From: Proteobacteria bacterium UBA6492
Lineage (GTDB): Bacteria; Pseudomonadota; Gammaproteobacteria; UBA6429; Thiohalophilaceae
DNA length: 11,414 nt
Assembly (NCBI GenBank): GCA_002436485.1
Contig: DJMK01000180.1
Span: forward strand, 11,993-23,406
Direction of reading: 5' to 3'
Positions 1 to 6,081 of the stretch are shown in pieces. Both the position numbers and the translations under genes were made by a program. The notes beneath the pieces were generated by a model. That model was given only the letters and a program-made list of their open reading frames with translations, was not told the DNA's origin and searched no databases. The first letter of the stretch is position 1; every line of letters starts with the position of its first letter.

Positions 1-121
1 TTATTGTCTTTGAAGACAATGGCGCCCGATGATTGTCACACATTTCGACAAAGTGCATGGAACCTGTATCTAAATAAATGGTATATTTAAGCAACTTTGC
101 ATTACGTGCAGATGGATTGCC
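1..121. other. Left-edge sequence, gene end uncertain
   Basis: This stretch precedes the FHA gene and no complete gene fits in it. On +, one frame is open from the edge to a TGA at 30-32 and reads IVFEDNGAR, which could be the C-terminus of an upstream gene. A second + frame is open from the edge to a TAA at 88-90. On -, an ATG at 57-59 opens a frame that runs off the left edge. The sequence alone does not choose between them. A perfect inverted repeat (ATTGTCTT, TG, AAGACAAT) occupies 3-20. No convincing -35/-10 pair for the FHA gene is visible; AT-rich -10-like strings lie at 67-72 and 82-87. Confidence 0.35.
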
Positions 122-712
122 ATGCCAAGCAAACTGACAGTCAGGTTCAATAGCCGCAAGATCGATGAACTTATCATGCGGCATTCCGAGATAACTATCG
201 GCCGTAAATCCGATAATGATCTTAGACTGGAGGATGCTACTGTTAGTAATCAACACGCGAAAATCCTGCGTAAAGACGATGGGTACTACATTGAGGACTG
301 TGGCAGCACCAATGGCACCTTGTTAAATGGTCAGGCGGTCAAGTTCCACAAACTCGCCCCTGCAGACGTTATTGTCATCGGTAAATATACCATCACGCTT
401 GAGGCAGTTAACCGTGTCCCGCAGCCTGACGATCTGGATCCCACCTTACAGATTGGCAAGAAAGAGCTTGAACATATTCTTGGCAGAATCAGGAGTGCTT
501 CCTTAACACATTCAGAAAGCTCCATAGCCATTGACAGGAAAACACTCAACTGGATTGCCCAGGATGAAAATGGTGTGTGGTGGGGCTTCGAGAATAAGCC
601 TACACCGGGAATACATGGCTGGATTGATGCCCTGGATGGCAGAAAAATTCTGCTCAAACAGGATAAGGAAAGCAATTCGCAGTGGCGTGACAGCCTGCAA
701 AAATTGACCTAA
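122..712 (+). CDS. FHA-domain protein with an unassigned C-terminal region
   Basis: This 196-aa protein begins with a forkhead-associated (FHA) domain at about residues 4-95. FHA domains bind phosphothreonine peptides. The family's key residues are present: G27-R28, the NDLRL strand, VS-x-x-HA at 41-46 and STNGT at 62-66 followed by NG at 69-70. There is no signal peptide or membrane segment, so it should be cytoplasmic. Residues 105-196 form a second region that I do not recognise. It contains a tryptophan-rich stretch at 143-160 (NWIAQDENG then VWWGFENKP) and may be a small beta-rich module. Such proteins usually read Ser/Thr kinase or type VI secretion signals, but no kinase, phosphatase or secretion gene is visible here. 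The ribosome site before ATG 122 is weak. The stop codon lies within the A-rich leg of a terminator serving the opposite strand. Confidence 0.85.
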   Translation: MPSKLTVRFNSRKIDELIMRHSEITIGRKSDNDLRLEDATVSNQHAKILRKDDGYYIEDCGSTNGTLLNGQAVKFHKLAPADVIVIGKYTITLEAVNRVPQPDDLDPTLQIGKKELEHILGRIRSASLTHSESSIAIDRKTLNWIAQDENGVWWGFENKPTPGIHGWIDALDGRKILLKQDKESNSQWRDSLQKLT

Positions 713-736
713 AAAAATGGGACCATATAGGTCCCA
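711..736 (-). terminator. Rho-independent terminator of the 70-aa gene
   Basis: A perfect 7-bp stem, TGGGACC and GGTCCCA (718-724 with 730-736), encloses a 5-nt loop. Read on -, it is followed by seven T (711-717). That orientation fits the small gene at 768-980. On + the hairpin is followed by AATAATCG, so it should end + transcripts poorly. The T-run overlaps the FHA stop codon at 710-712. Confidence 0.75.
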
Positions 737-767
737 AATAATCGCCAGTGGATTAAATCGTTTAATT

Positions 768-980
768 TCAGAGTCGCCAGCTGTTACTCGGGTCCTGTTC
801 ACCCTTCATTTCCCCCAGCATTTTTGACAGGTAATTCTGTGCGTGCTGGCGGTCAATGAAGGGACCCTGAATCCCTTCTCGCGTATACATGAACCATCCC
901 TGCGTCATAACATGGAAATAGCGATCATGGTTCATGCGGTGATTCTTTCCGGCTCTTGACGTCGTCATTTGAGCATTCAT
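768..980 (-). CDS. Small conserved-type protein, 70 aa (DUF6316-like)
   Basis: This 70-aa protein has a good Shine-Dalgarno sequence (AAAGGA, about 7 nt before the ATG at 980) and its own terminator just downstream, so I take it as a real gene. Its core, about residues 19-52, reads RYFHVMTQGWFMYTREG followed by GPF and a short helix (DRQHAQNYLSKML). This resembles the 'RFF...WYF.TREG...GPF' pattern of short gammaproteobacterial proteins annotated as DUF6316. The family name is from memory, not a search. The protein is probably cytoplasmic, without signal peptide or membrane segment. The role is unknown. The N-terminal 15 residues look unstructured, and internal ATGs (residues 5 and 16) are possible starts, but the Shine-Dalgarno favours 980. 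Confidence 0.7.
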   Translation of the reverse strand: MNAQMTTSRAGKNHRMNHDRYFHVMTQGWFMYTREGIQGPFIDRQHAQNYLSKMLGEMKGEQDPSNSWRL

Positions 981-1113
981 ATTTACATCCTTTGCATGGT
1001 CAGCCGTTGATTTAAATTTTACGCGTCCTGAAAACGTTGTCTGTCAGTGATTTTGATAAATTAACGTCAGAATTTTCCTACAGGGTTAAATAGCCAGTCC
1101 TGTTTCGAGAGCC

Positions 1114-1140
1114 AAAAAAAATAATCACATAACTATATGT
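1114..1140 (-). terminator. Possible weak terminator of tRNA-Arg
   Basis: Downstream of the tRNA on - there is a short A/T stem, ACATA with TATGT (1127-1131 with 1136-1140) and a 4-nt loop. GTGATTA and then a run of T (complement of 1114-1121) follow. The stem is short and AT-rich, so this is only a candidate. Confidence 0.3.
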
Positions 1141-1196
1141 TTTTATTGACAAATTATGGCTGGTTTTAGGGGTGGGATGTTATCAGGTGTTCAACT

Positions 1197-1273
1197 TGGT
1201 GCCCCCGGCGCGATTCGAACGCACGACCTGCCGCTTAGGAGGCGGCTGCTCTATCCAGCTGAGCTACGGGGGC
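1197..1273 (-). tRNA. tRNA-Arg, anticodon CCT
   Basis: This 77-nt cloverleaf decodes AGG as arginine. The acceptor stem pairs GCCCCCG (5' end, 1273-1267) with CGGGGGC. The anticodon arm is GCCGC-CTCCTAA-GCGGC, with anticodon CCT in the middle of the loop. The T arm carries the usual GTTCGAATC. The CCA tail is encoded: the last four bases are ACCA at 1200-1197. No other RNA gene or partner gene adjoins it. tRNA-Arg genes of this type are common integration sites, but no integrase or duplicated 3' end is visible here. Confidence 0.97.
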
Positions 1274-1288
1274 AAGAGTGAAAAATCA

Positions 1289-1317
1289 ATTTTATCACCA
1301 AACACCGGGTAGGAGAA
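1289..1317 (-). promoter_or_regulatory. Candidate tRNA-Arg promoter
   Basis: On -, a -10-like TAAAAT lies at 1294-1289, about 16 nt before the mature tRNA 5' end. At 17-bp spacing the -35 region would be TTCTCC (1317-1312), a poor match. It is supported mainly by position. Confidence 0.3.
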
Positions 1318-1462
1318 TTTGGCGCATTTGCACCAGGCAAGACGGGCCGAGCTATTTTATTTAATTATCGCTGGTGACTAAAACAATCTTAGGCAGGTAT
1401 TTACTATGCGTCTTGTTCAGACGAGCGGCAAGCGAGAAAAATACTGAATAACAGGGTGTTTG

Positions 1463-1726
1463 CTACTGTTCGTCCTTGTCAGTATTTAATAATTTTTCCG
1501 CAACACTTTGCGGGTCAATGCGGTATTCACCGCTGGTTATAGCATCGCGAATGCGGTTTACATGTTCCTGGTTGATATCAGGTTGTGATGCCAGTTTCTT
1601 CTCCAGCGATTGTAGGTGTGTGGCCATGTCGTTCAGACTGACAGAATCACTGGAGACATCGCTTGCGTTAGCTGTTTGTTGCTGACTATTTTTATCAGCG
1701 TGGTTCTTGTCACTGTCTGTTGCCAT
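1463..1726 (-). CDS. flgM: FlgM-like anti-sigma-28 factor
   Basis: The C-terminal half matches the FlgM signature: VSLNDMATHLQSLEKKLA, then HVNRIRDAITSGEYRID and a PQSVAEKLL helix. FlgM binds and blocks the flagellar sigma factor FliA until it is exported through the finished hook-basal body. The first ~35 residues are polar and low in complexity (Q, N, S, D, K), as in the disordered N-terminal half of FlgM. I chose the ATG at 1726 (87 aa, MATDSDKN...) because AAGAGG lies about 9 nt upstream and FlgM proteins often begin MAxD. An in-frame ATG at 1750 would add 8 residues but has a poorer ribosome site. FlgM usually sits with flgA and flgN; here it is alone. Length and motif fit FlgM well, and the main doubt is whether it is an orphan paralogue. 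Confidence 0.8.
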   Translation of the reverse strand: MATDSDKNHADKNSQQQTANASDVSSDSVSLNDMATHLQSLEKKLASQPDINQEHVNRIRDAITSGEYRIDPQSVAEKLLNTDKDEQ

Positions 1727-1784
1727 GGATGAAAACCTCTTGTTGTCCATTCTTGTATTAGCGGTTCGGCGTATAAAAACTTTA

Positions 1785-1860
1785 GCAGATATGCTTTAAC
1801 TTATTGATATTAAATGAATAATTCTATCTGCCGCGGAGATAGGTTTCCCAATATCTGCGC
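1785..1860. repeat. Three TATCTGC copies and an imperfect hairpin
   Basis: In the flgM/ompW gap, ATATCTGC occurs at 1851-1858 and, inverted, at 1785-1792; TATCTGC occurs at 1825-1831. The segment 1833-1860 also forms a 9-position inverted repeat (GCGGAGATA with TATCTGCGC) with one mismatch and a 10-nt loop. There is no T-tract, so it is not an obvious terminator. It could be an operator cluster. Confidence 0.35.
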
Positions 1861-1925
1861 CCCTGAATTCTGCAACTCTGTCTCGTAGAGCCTGTTTCTT
1901 TATCTAATCGAGATGTAACAAAGTT

Positions 1926-1939
1926 TTGATCCAGATCAA
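1926..1939 (+). promoter_or_regulatory. FNR/Anr-type site upstream of ompW
   Basis: TTGATCCAGATCAA is a perfect match to the FNR/Anr consensus TTGAT-N4-ATCAA. It is centred about 104 bp before the ompW ATG. A weak -10 (CATAAG, 1963-1968) would put the start near 1975 and the site near -42, the class II activation position. A second -10 (TATGCT, 1971-1976) would put it near -50. FNR control of ompW is known in Escherichia coli, which supports the reading. Confidence 0.75.
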
Positions 1940-2036
1940 ATATCCCGCATAAATAACGGTGGCATAAGAATATGCTAATTGTTTAATCTTCTCCTAAATA
2001 ATTTTGCTTATTTATACCTAAAAATGGGAGAAAGAA

Positions 2037-2651
2037 ATGTTAAAAATTATCAGCAAACAAGTGGGATTAGCTGCACTTTTATTATCGTCACTTGGTTTGA
2101 CAGCCCAGGTCCACGCAGTTAGTCAGGGCGACTGGTTACTGCGCTTTGGTGGAGCGACGGTTAATCCCAATGATTCAAGTGACTTGCCAGGTTTAGGCGT
2201 CGATGATGGACAGGCGATTTATATCAATGCCACCTACATGATTCGGGACAATATTGGTTTGGAACTGCTGGCAGCTACACCATTCACACATGACATCACA
2301 CTCAATGGCGCAAAGATTGGAGAAACTCAGCATTTACCGCCTACCTTTAGTGTGCAATACCATTTTTCACCCAAGGCTTCATTTCGTCCTTACGTAGGTG
2401 CTGGTATCAACTACACCACCTTCTTTAGCGAAGAAATCGATCCTGGTGTTGGTACCAGTCTTTCTCTTGATGATTCCTGGGGACTGGCTGTTCAGGCCGG
2501 TTTTGATGTTGATATCAGCAAAGATTGGTTTTTCAATGCGGACATCCGTTATATCGATATTGAAACTACAGCAACAATCAGTGGTAGCACTAACGTTGAT
2601 GTTACAATTGATCCAACCGTAATCAGCCTTGGCGTTGGTACTCGTTTCTAA
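2037..2651 (+). CDS. ompW: OmpW-family outer-membrane protein
   Basis: This 204-aa protein has a signal peptide with predicted cleavage after VHA (residue 27), leaving a mature protein near 177 residues. That is close to the usual OmpW size. The mature part shows the family's features: GDWLLRFGGATVNPND at the start, the NIGLELLAATPF strand, a HLPPTFSVQYHF strand, FRPYVGAGINYT and a C-terminal beta strand ending in phenylalanine (SLGVGTRF). OmpW forms an eight-stranded barrel with a hydrophobic lateral channel for small nonpolar solutes. In several species it responds to anaerobiosis and salt. A good ribosome site (GGGAGAAAG) precedes the ATG. The perfect FNR-type site upstream implies induction at low oxygen. 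The gene is monocistronic, ending at a hairpin terminator shared with the convergent DsrC-like gene. Confidence 0.93.
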   Translation: MLKIISKQVGLAALLLSSLGLTAQVHAVSQGDWLLRFGGATVNPNDSSDLPGLGVDDGQAIYINATYMIRDNIGLELLAATPFTHDITLNGAKIGETQHLPPTFSVQYHFSPKASFRPYVGAGINYTTFFSEEIDPGVGTSLSLDDSWGLAVQAGFDVDISKDWFFNADIRYIDIETTATISGSTNVDVTIDPTVISLGVGTRF

Positions 2652-2673
2652 AAACTGCTTTTAAAACTAACAA

Positions 2674-2712
2674 GGCGGCGCTTTACTCGTGAAGGCGCCG
2701 TCTTTTGTTTTT
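2674..2712. terminator. Bidirectional terminator of ompW and the DsrC-like gene
   Basis: An 11-bp stem (2674-2684 with 2692-2702, including two G-T pairs) closes a 7-nt loop. On + it is followed by TTTTGTTTTT, a good tract for ending ompW. On - the downstream sequence is TTGTTAGTTTT, weaker but usable. The last codons of the DsrC-like gene lie in one arm, and its TAA stop (2685-2683) lies at the loop edge. Confidence 0.8.
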
Positions 2713-3033
2713 GATTTCGACATCAATGTCCACTGGCATAGGGATACACGCCAGCTGACAAGCCTGTGTAACGGTGCCCCTGGGGAACAGGCTTTGCAAG
2801 AATTGTTTACCGCCATGCAGCGCAAAGCGGGTTTCCAGTGCAAGTAACAGGCTATTCGTATTTTTGATCCTGCCAAAACGTGCATGACAGCGGCGCAGGT
2901 AGTGGATCACCTCCATATGCGCATCACTCAGCACCAAATCATCATGTAATGCTATTGAGCTGGCCAACGATTCATTCCACTCCAGTTGTGCTGGTAAGCC
3001 TGTTGCCATTGGTAACTTGATTAGTTTCGACAT
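2683..3033 (-). CDS. DsrC/TusE-family protein lacking the terminal cysteine
   Basis: This 116-aa protein aligns by eye with DsrC/TusE proteins, which carry sulfur in dissimilatory sulfur metabolism and tRNA thiolation. Matching blocks are WNESLASSIA, LVLSDAHMEVIHYLRR (DsrC: LTDAHWEVI.FLR) and LFPRGTVTQACQLACIPMP (DsrC: LFP.GP..QACKIAGLPKP). DsrC has two redox cysteines, CysB in the QAC motif and CysA next to last in a C-terminal GCV. Here CysB is kept (C92), but the CysA position is isoleucine (I103). Instead of ending there the protein runs on for 13 residues, VEIKNKRRRLHE in part. It also has an extra cysteine, C96. It therefore resembles regulatory DsrC-like (RspA-type) proteins rather than DsrC or TusE. 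No dsr, tus or rhodanese gene lies nearby. The ribosome site is weak (GGAA), so the start is less certain. Confidence 0.72.
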   Translation of the reverse strand: MSKLIKLPMATGLPAQLEWNESLASSIALHDDLVLSDAHMEVIHYLRRCHARFGRIKNTNSLLLALETRFALHGGKQFLQSLFPRGTVTQACQLACIPMPVDIDVEIKNKRRRLHE

Positions 3034-3371
3034 CGAAATATTCCGGTTTGTGTTTGCCTGCCAGGTAGGGCGACCTCATGCTGCCAGATGGTATCGGTAA
3101 CACGTTACGAATGTTGAGCCTGATATGCACCAGATCACAAAAACAGAATGTACTGCCCGGTTTGGCTGGTATTGACTAGAAAATAGGCAGGATTTGGCTG
3201 GCGAACGGATGAATAGCAGTTATTCTTATATAAGCATTTTTGTTCTGAGTCTTGACTTCTGACCAGGCCCACGGCGAAGTGTGATCCAATTGGCAGCCGC
3301 TGGAGCCACAGCCGCACTATATTCGATGCTGGCGCAGGCAGGGGGGTTCTTTGCCTAGTAAGGAGGGTAAA
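3034..3371. other. 338-bp stretch without a convincing gene
   Basis: This gap lies between two divergent genes. A 60-aa frame on - (3135-3317) has no recognisable domain. A repeated TTTGGCTGG (starting near 3160 and 3193), a repeated CAGCCGC (near 3294 and 3308) and short inverted repeats such as GTAAC-AC-GTTAC occur, none clearly functional. A TATATT at 3318-3323 could be a -10 for the downstream operon, giving a leader of about 40 nt, but no -35 of normal spacing precedes it. The strong ribosome site AAGGAGGG starts at 3360. Confidence 0.5.
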
Positions 3372-4781
3372 ATGAGCAATGACCTATTCAACATAATACC
3401 GGGTAATCCCGTTCTCTCTGGGATACTCTGGATTTTTCTGCTTGTCGTTGTGATGTATTTTGCAAGGCGTCCCGCTCATATGGCGATCATCTCCTTCTGT
3501 CGCGTGATACACAATGCCATGCGCCTGTCGGCTCGCTCAGTGATGCGTGCCGAAAGCAGGCTGAACCAACGCAACCGCGAAGTTCTACTTGCGCAGGGGC
3601 GTGAGGCAGCTGAGCGTATTATCGAAAGGGAGTTTGACCGCGTCGACGCCACAGTGCGACGGGACCTGTCGCAGTACCCGGCCCTGCATCGTCTTTTGAG
3701 TGAAGAGATAACCACCATTGATAACGATTACAAGCAGAGCACCGAGGTACCACCCGATCCGCCCGCCTGGGTCAAGGCGGTGGATGCTATTGCCAAGATA
3801 CCAGGCAAGGATCCCATGGTTGCCAGTATCCTGGAGGATATCCATGCCTCCATGGTCAAGGCCAATACGCAGGCCATCGAGGAATATCGCAAGGCCAGTC
3901 ATAAACGCCATGAGCACCTGAAGGACATGATGCCGCACTGGCGCAAGCTAAAGCAGGTACTTGGCCAGGTAGACAAAAACATCAAAAGCTTGCTTACCCG
4001 CTCGCAAACGATTGACCGACATATGGATGAATATGAGCAAATCGTGAAGGCAACGGATCGCTCTGTTCGTATGTTGTCCTCGTCATCGCTGACACACTTT
4101 TTTATTTCTGCCCTGGTGCTGTTGATTGCTGTCGGCGGTGGCATGATTAACTTTGAGCTGATTGCCTATCCGATGTCACAAATGGTTGAAGGCAAGCGCG
4201 AGATACAGGGTTTTGAAACGTCTGATATCGCCGCACTGGTGATTATCCTGGTAGAGATATCCATGGGTATCTTCCTGATGGAACTGCTCAGGGTGACAAA
4301 ATTGTTTCCCGTCATTGGCTCACTGAACGACAAGCTGCGGGTAAAAATGGCGTGGACTGCTTTTGCTTTCCTGTTTGGTCTGGCATGCGTAGAAGCGGGC
4401 CTGGCATTTATGCGGGAAGTGATGGTTGAGATCGACCAGGCCCAACGTACTGGTGAAGTGTTTGATGCGCCAACATGGATATTAACCACTGCACAGATGG
4501 GATTGGGCTTTATCTTACCCTTTGCCTTGATGTTCGTCGCGATTCCGCTGGAAACGTTTGTTCATTCGCTCAGGACTGTTATGGGCATACTGGGTGTGGC
4601 GATACTGCGTGGCCTAGCCTGGTTCTGCCGTTTTAGTGGTAATGTCATGCGCTTTCTCGGTTCGATGTTTATCTATACCTATGATGTCATTATTTTTGCG
4701 CCACTGTGGATCGAGAGCAAATTCAAACCTGTTGAACAGGCTACTAGCAAGGGCCTGAAAAAAGCATCATCGACCTTGTAA
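3372..4781 (+). CDS. Polytopic inner-membrane protein with long cytoplasmic helical region
   Basis: I do not recognise this 469-aa protein. The ATG at 3372 is chosen because a near-perfect Shine-Dalgarno (AAGGAGGG) sits just before it; a TTG 21 nt upstream is in frame but lies before that site. Residues 14-31 form a first membrane segment (LSGILWIFLLVVVMYFA). Residues 45-235 are highly charged and helical, with a coiled-coil look, interrupted near 127-133 by a proline-rich hinge (VPPDPPAW). Further membrane segments lie at about 240-262, 285-305, 327-346 and 372-394, with hydrophobic helices near 403-420 and 428-446. The C-terminal tail is basic. No enzyme or transporter motif is seen. It is followed after only 10 bp by a vWA lipoprotein gene with its own ribosome site, so the two are an operon and probably work together across the envelope. 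Confidence 0.85.
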   Translation: MSNDLFNIIPGNPVLSGILWIFLLVVVMYFARRPAHMAIISFCRVIHNAMRLSARSVMRAESRLNQRNREVLLAQGREAAERIIEREFDRVDATVRRDLSQYPALHRLLSEEITTIDNDYKQSTEVPPDPPAWVKAVDAIAKIPGKDPMVASILEDIHASMVKANTQAIEEYRKASHKRHEHLKDMMPHWRKLKQVLGQVDKNIKSLLTRSQTIDRHMDEYEQIVKATDRSVRMLSSSSLTHFFISALVLLIAVGGGMINFELIAYPMSQMVEGKREIQGFETSDIAALVIILVEISMGIFLMELLRVTKLFPVIGSLNDKLRVKMAWTAFAFLFGLACVEAGLAFMREVMVEIDQAQRTGEVFDAPTWILTTAQMGLGFILPFALMFVAIPLETFVHSLRTVMGILGVAILRGLAWFCRFSGNVMRFLGSMFIYTYDVIIFAPLWIESKFKPVEQATSKGLKKASSTL

Positions 4782-4791
4782 AGGAAAGATT

Positions 4792-5445
4792 ATGAAACAG
4801 CTTAACAACATACTGTCAGTGCTGGCGTTGATGACGCTGCTCGTCAGTTGTTCCAAGCACAATCCGCAGCGTGATCATGGGTTATACATGCTAATTGATA
4901 CATCCGGTACCTATGCAAAAGAACTCAAAGAAGCTCAGAAAATTATAGAGTTCGTTATTCGCGAGATTGATCCCGGTGACACCTTTGCGGTACAGCGTAT
5001 TGATAGCGGCAGTTTCAGCGAAAAGGATATTGTATTTTCGCAAACTTTTGATACTCGCCCCATTCAGGCAGGGCAACAAAGAAGTGAATTCAGAAAGGTA
5101 ATTGATAACTTTGTTCGAAATGTCAGGGCAAGTTCGTACACTGATATCAGCGGGGGCCTGTTGCAGGGTATACAGTACCTGAATGAAACAGGCGCAGGCA
5201 GAAAAACCATTCTGATTTTCTCGGATATGAAGGAAGAATTGCCCAAGGGATACAACCGGGACGTACCATTACAACTTAACGGTTTCCGTGTCATTGCGCT
5301 CAATGTTACCAAGCTCAAGTCAGATAATTTCAATCCCGATGAATATTTTTCACGCCTGAAAGAATGGAAGCAAAAGGTCGAAGCCGGCGGCGGTGAATGG
5401 ATTGTCATTAATGACCTGAAGCGGCTTGATCCCATCTTTCACTGA
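4792..5445 (+). CDS. von Willebrand factor A-like lipoprotein
   Basis: This 217-aa protein begins with a lipoprotein signal peptide and lipobox LVSC (modified cysteine C20). Serine at +2 predicts outer-membrane sorting. The rest reads as a single von Willebrand A domain. The first strand ends in D36-T-S-G-T40 (the DxSxS/T metal motif), the second MIDAS element is T117 in SSYTDISGG, and the third is D145 in ILIFSDMKEE. All five metal-coordinating positions are therefore present. vWA domains with intact MIDAS bind protein ligands through a divalent metal, so an adaptor or assembly role is likely, with no enzyme activity implied. It follows the membrane-protein gene by 10 bp with a good ribosome site (AAAGGAAA), and a strong terminator ends the unit. 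The assignment rests on motifs read by eye; the specific subfamily is unknown. Confidence 0.85.
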   Translation: MKQLNNILSVLALMTLLVSCSKHNPQRDHGLYMLIDTSGTYAKELKEAQKIIEFVIREIDPGDTFAVQRIDSGSFSEKDIVFSQTFDTRPIQAGQQRSEFRKVIDNFVRNVRASSYTDISGGLLQGIQYLNETGAGRKTILIFSDMKEELPKGYNRDVPLQLNGFRVIALNVTKLKSDNFNPDEYFSRLKEWKQKVEAGGGEWIVINDLKRLDPIFH

Positions 5446-5461
5446 TAAAACCTGCTACGCT

Positions 5462-5496
5462 AAAGCCGATGTATTTCAATGCATCGGCTTTTTTTT
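5462..5496 (+). terminator. Rho-independent terminator of the membrane/vWA operon
   Basis: A 10-bp perfect stem AAAGCCGATG and CATCGGCTTT (5462-5471 with 5482-5491) encloses a 10-nt loop. The T-run continues to 5496. It starts 16 bp after the vWA stop codon. Confidence 0.92.
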
Positions 5497-5612
5497 GAAC
5501 AGCTGAAACTGGTTTGTCAAGACTGGCAATATTTTTCATATCGTGAAAAAATGGATTTCGTAGTTTTGAATCATTCAAGTTCGTAACAAGGCAGGTAATT
5601 AGAATATTCACC

Positions 5613-6059
5613 ATGTCACATTCACTTGCAGAATTACGTAGCCGTAATCCCATGTGGTATTTCGAACGAAATTATGCCGCGCTAATGTCGCTCGTCGACG
5701 ATTTGAGGCTGCATGAGAAAGGTATTAGTGATTATGTGTTTCAAGGTACACAGATCACGATAAACCTGCTAGAACAGACGCGTTACACCTACCTGCTTGA
5801 AATCAGGCAGACATTTCCACAAAACGGAATAGCGATTCCTGACCTGGAGTTCAGAGTGCGTGTTTACCTGGATGCCAGGTTAGCCGAAGTGGTTGGGTAC
5901 CAGGGCAAACATTATCTCAAGGCCCGCTACCCGGTACCGAATATTTCAATGTTCCATCCGGATGAGAAACGACAGTCCAACCTGTTGTTATATGACTGGT
6001 TGATGTCCTACGGTTTTACCCGCCTGCAACAGGCGGGTTCGGCCAGGTATTTCGCCTGA
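5613..6059 (+). CDS. DUF1249 (YqiB-like) protein
   Basis: This 148-aa protein resembles the DUF1249 family, represented by Escherichia coli YqiB. Recognisable parts are a helical start (FERNYAALMSLVDDL), a central beta region (YTYLLEIRQTF, then FRVRVYLDARLAEVVGYQ) and a C-terminal block with FHPDEKRQSNLLLYDWLMSYG. The length fits the family, which runs near 140-150 residues. It is predicted cytoplasmic. The biochemical function is unknown. In many gammaproteobacteria the family member lies between nudF and cpdA, but neither is next to it here. The ribosome site is poor (AAGGCAGG is about 20 nt upstream). The last codons contain a perfect 9-bp hairpin. It converges with the lipoprotein gene 22 bp downstream. 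Confidence 0.82.
   Translation: MSHSLAELRSRNPMWYFERNYAALMSLVDDLRLHEKGISDYVFQGTQITINLLEQTRYTYLLEIRQTFPQNGIAIPDLEFRVRVYLDARLAEVVGYQGKHYLKARYPVPNISMFHPDEKRQSNLLLYDWLMSYGFTRLQQAGSARYFA
6018..6038. repeat. Perfect 9-bp inverted repeat at the 3' end of the DUF1249 gene
   Basis: ACCCGCCTG and CAGGCGGGT are separated by CAA. It lies inside codons for FTRLQQAGS. No T-run follows on either strand, so it is not a standard terminator, though it could slow polymerase or protect the mRNA 3' end. Confidence 0.6.
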
Positions 6060-6081
6060 GCATGACCTTGCTGCGCGTCGT

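Noticed and set aside
1197..1273. tRNA-Arg as an island boundary
   Set aside because: No integrase and no repeated copy of the tRNA 3' end was seen in the window.
2667..2885. 72-aa frame on - overlapping the DsrC-like gene
   Set aside because: It is in another frame of the same DNA, and the DsrC-like frame carries the recognisable family motifs.
3135..3317. 60-aa open frame on - in the intergenic gap
   Set aside because: No ribosome site, domain, signal or helical pattern.
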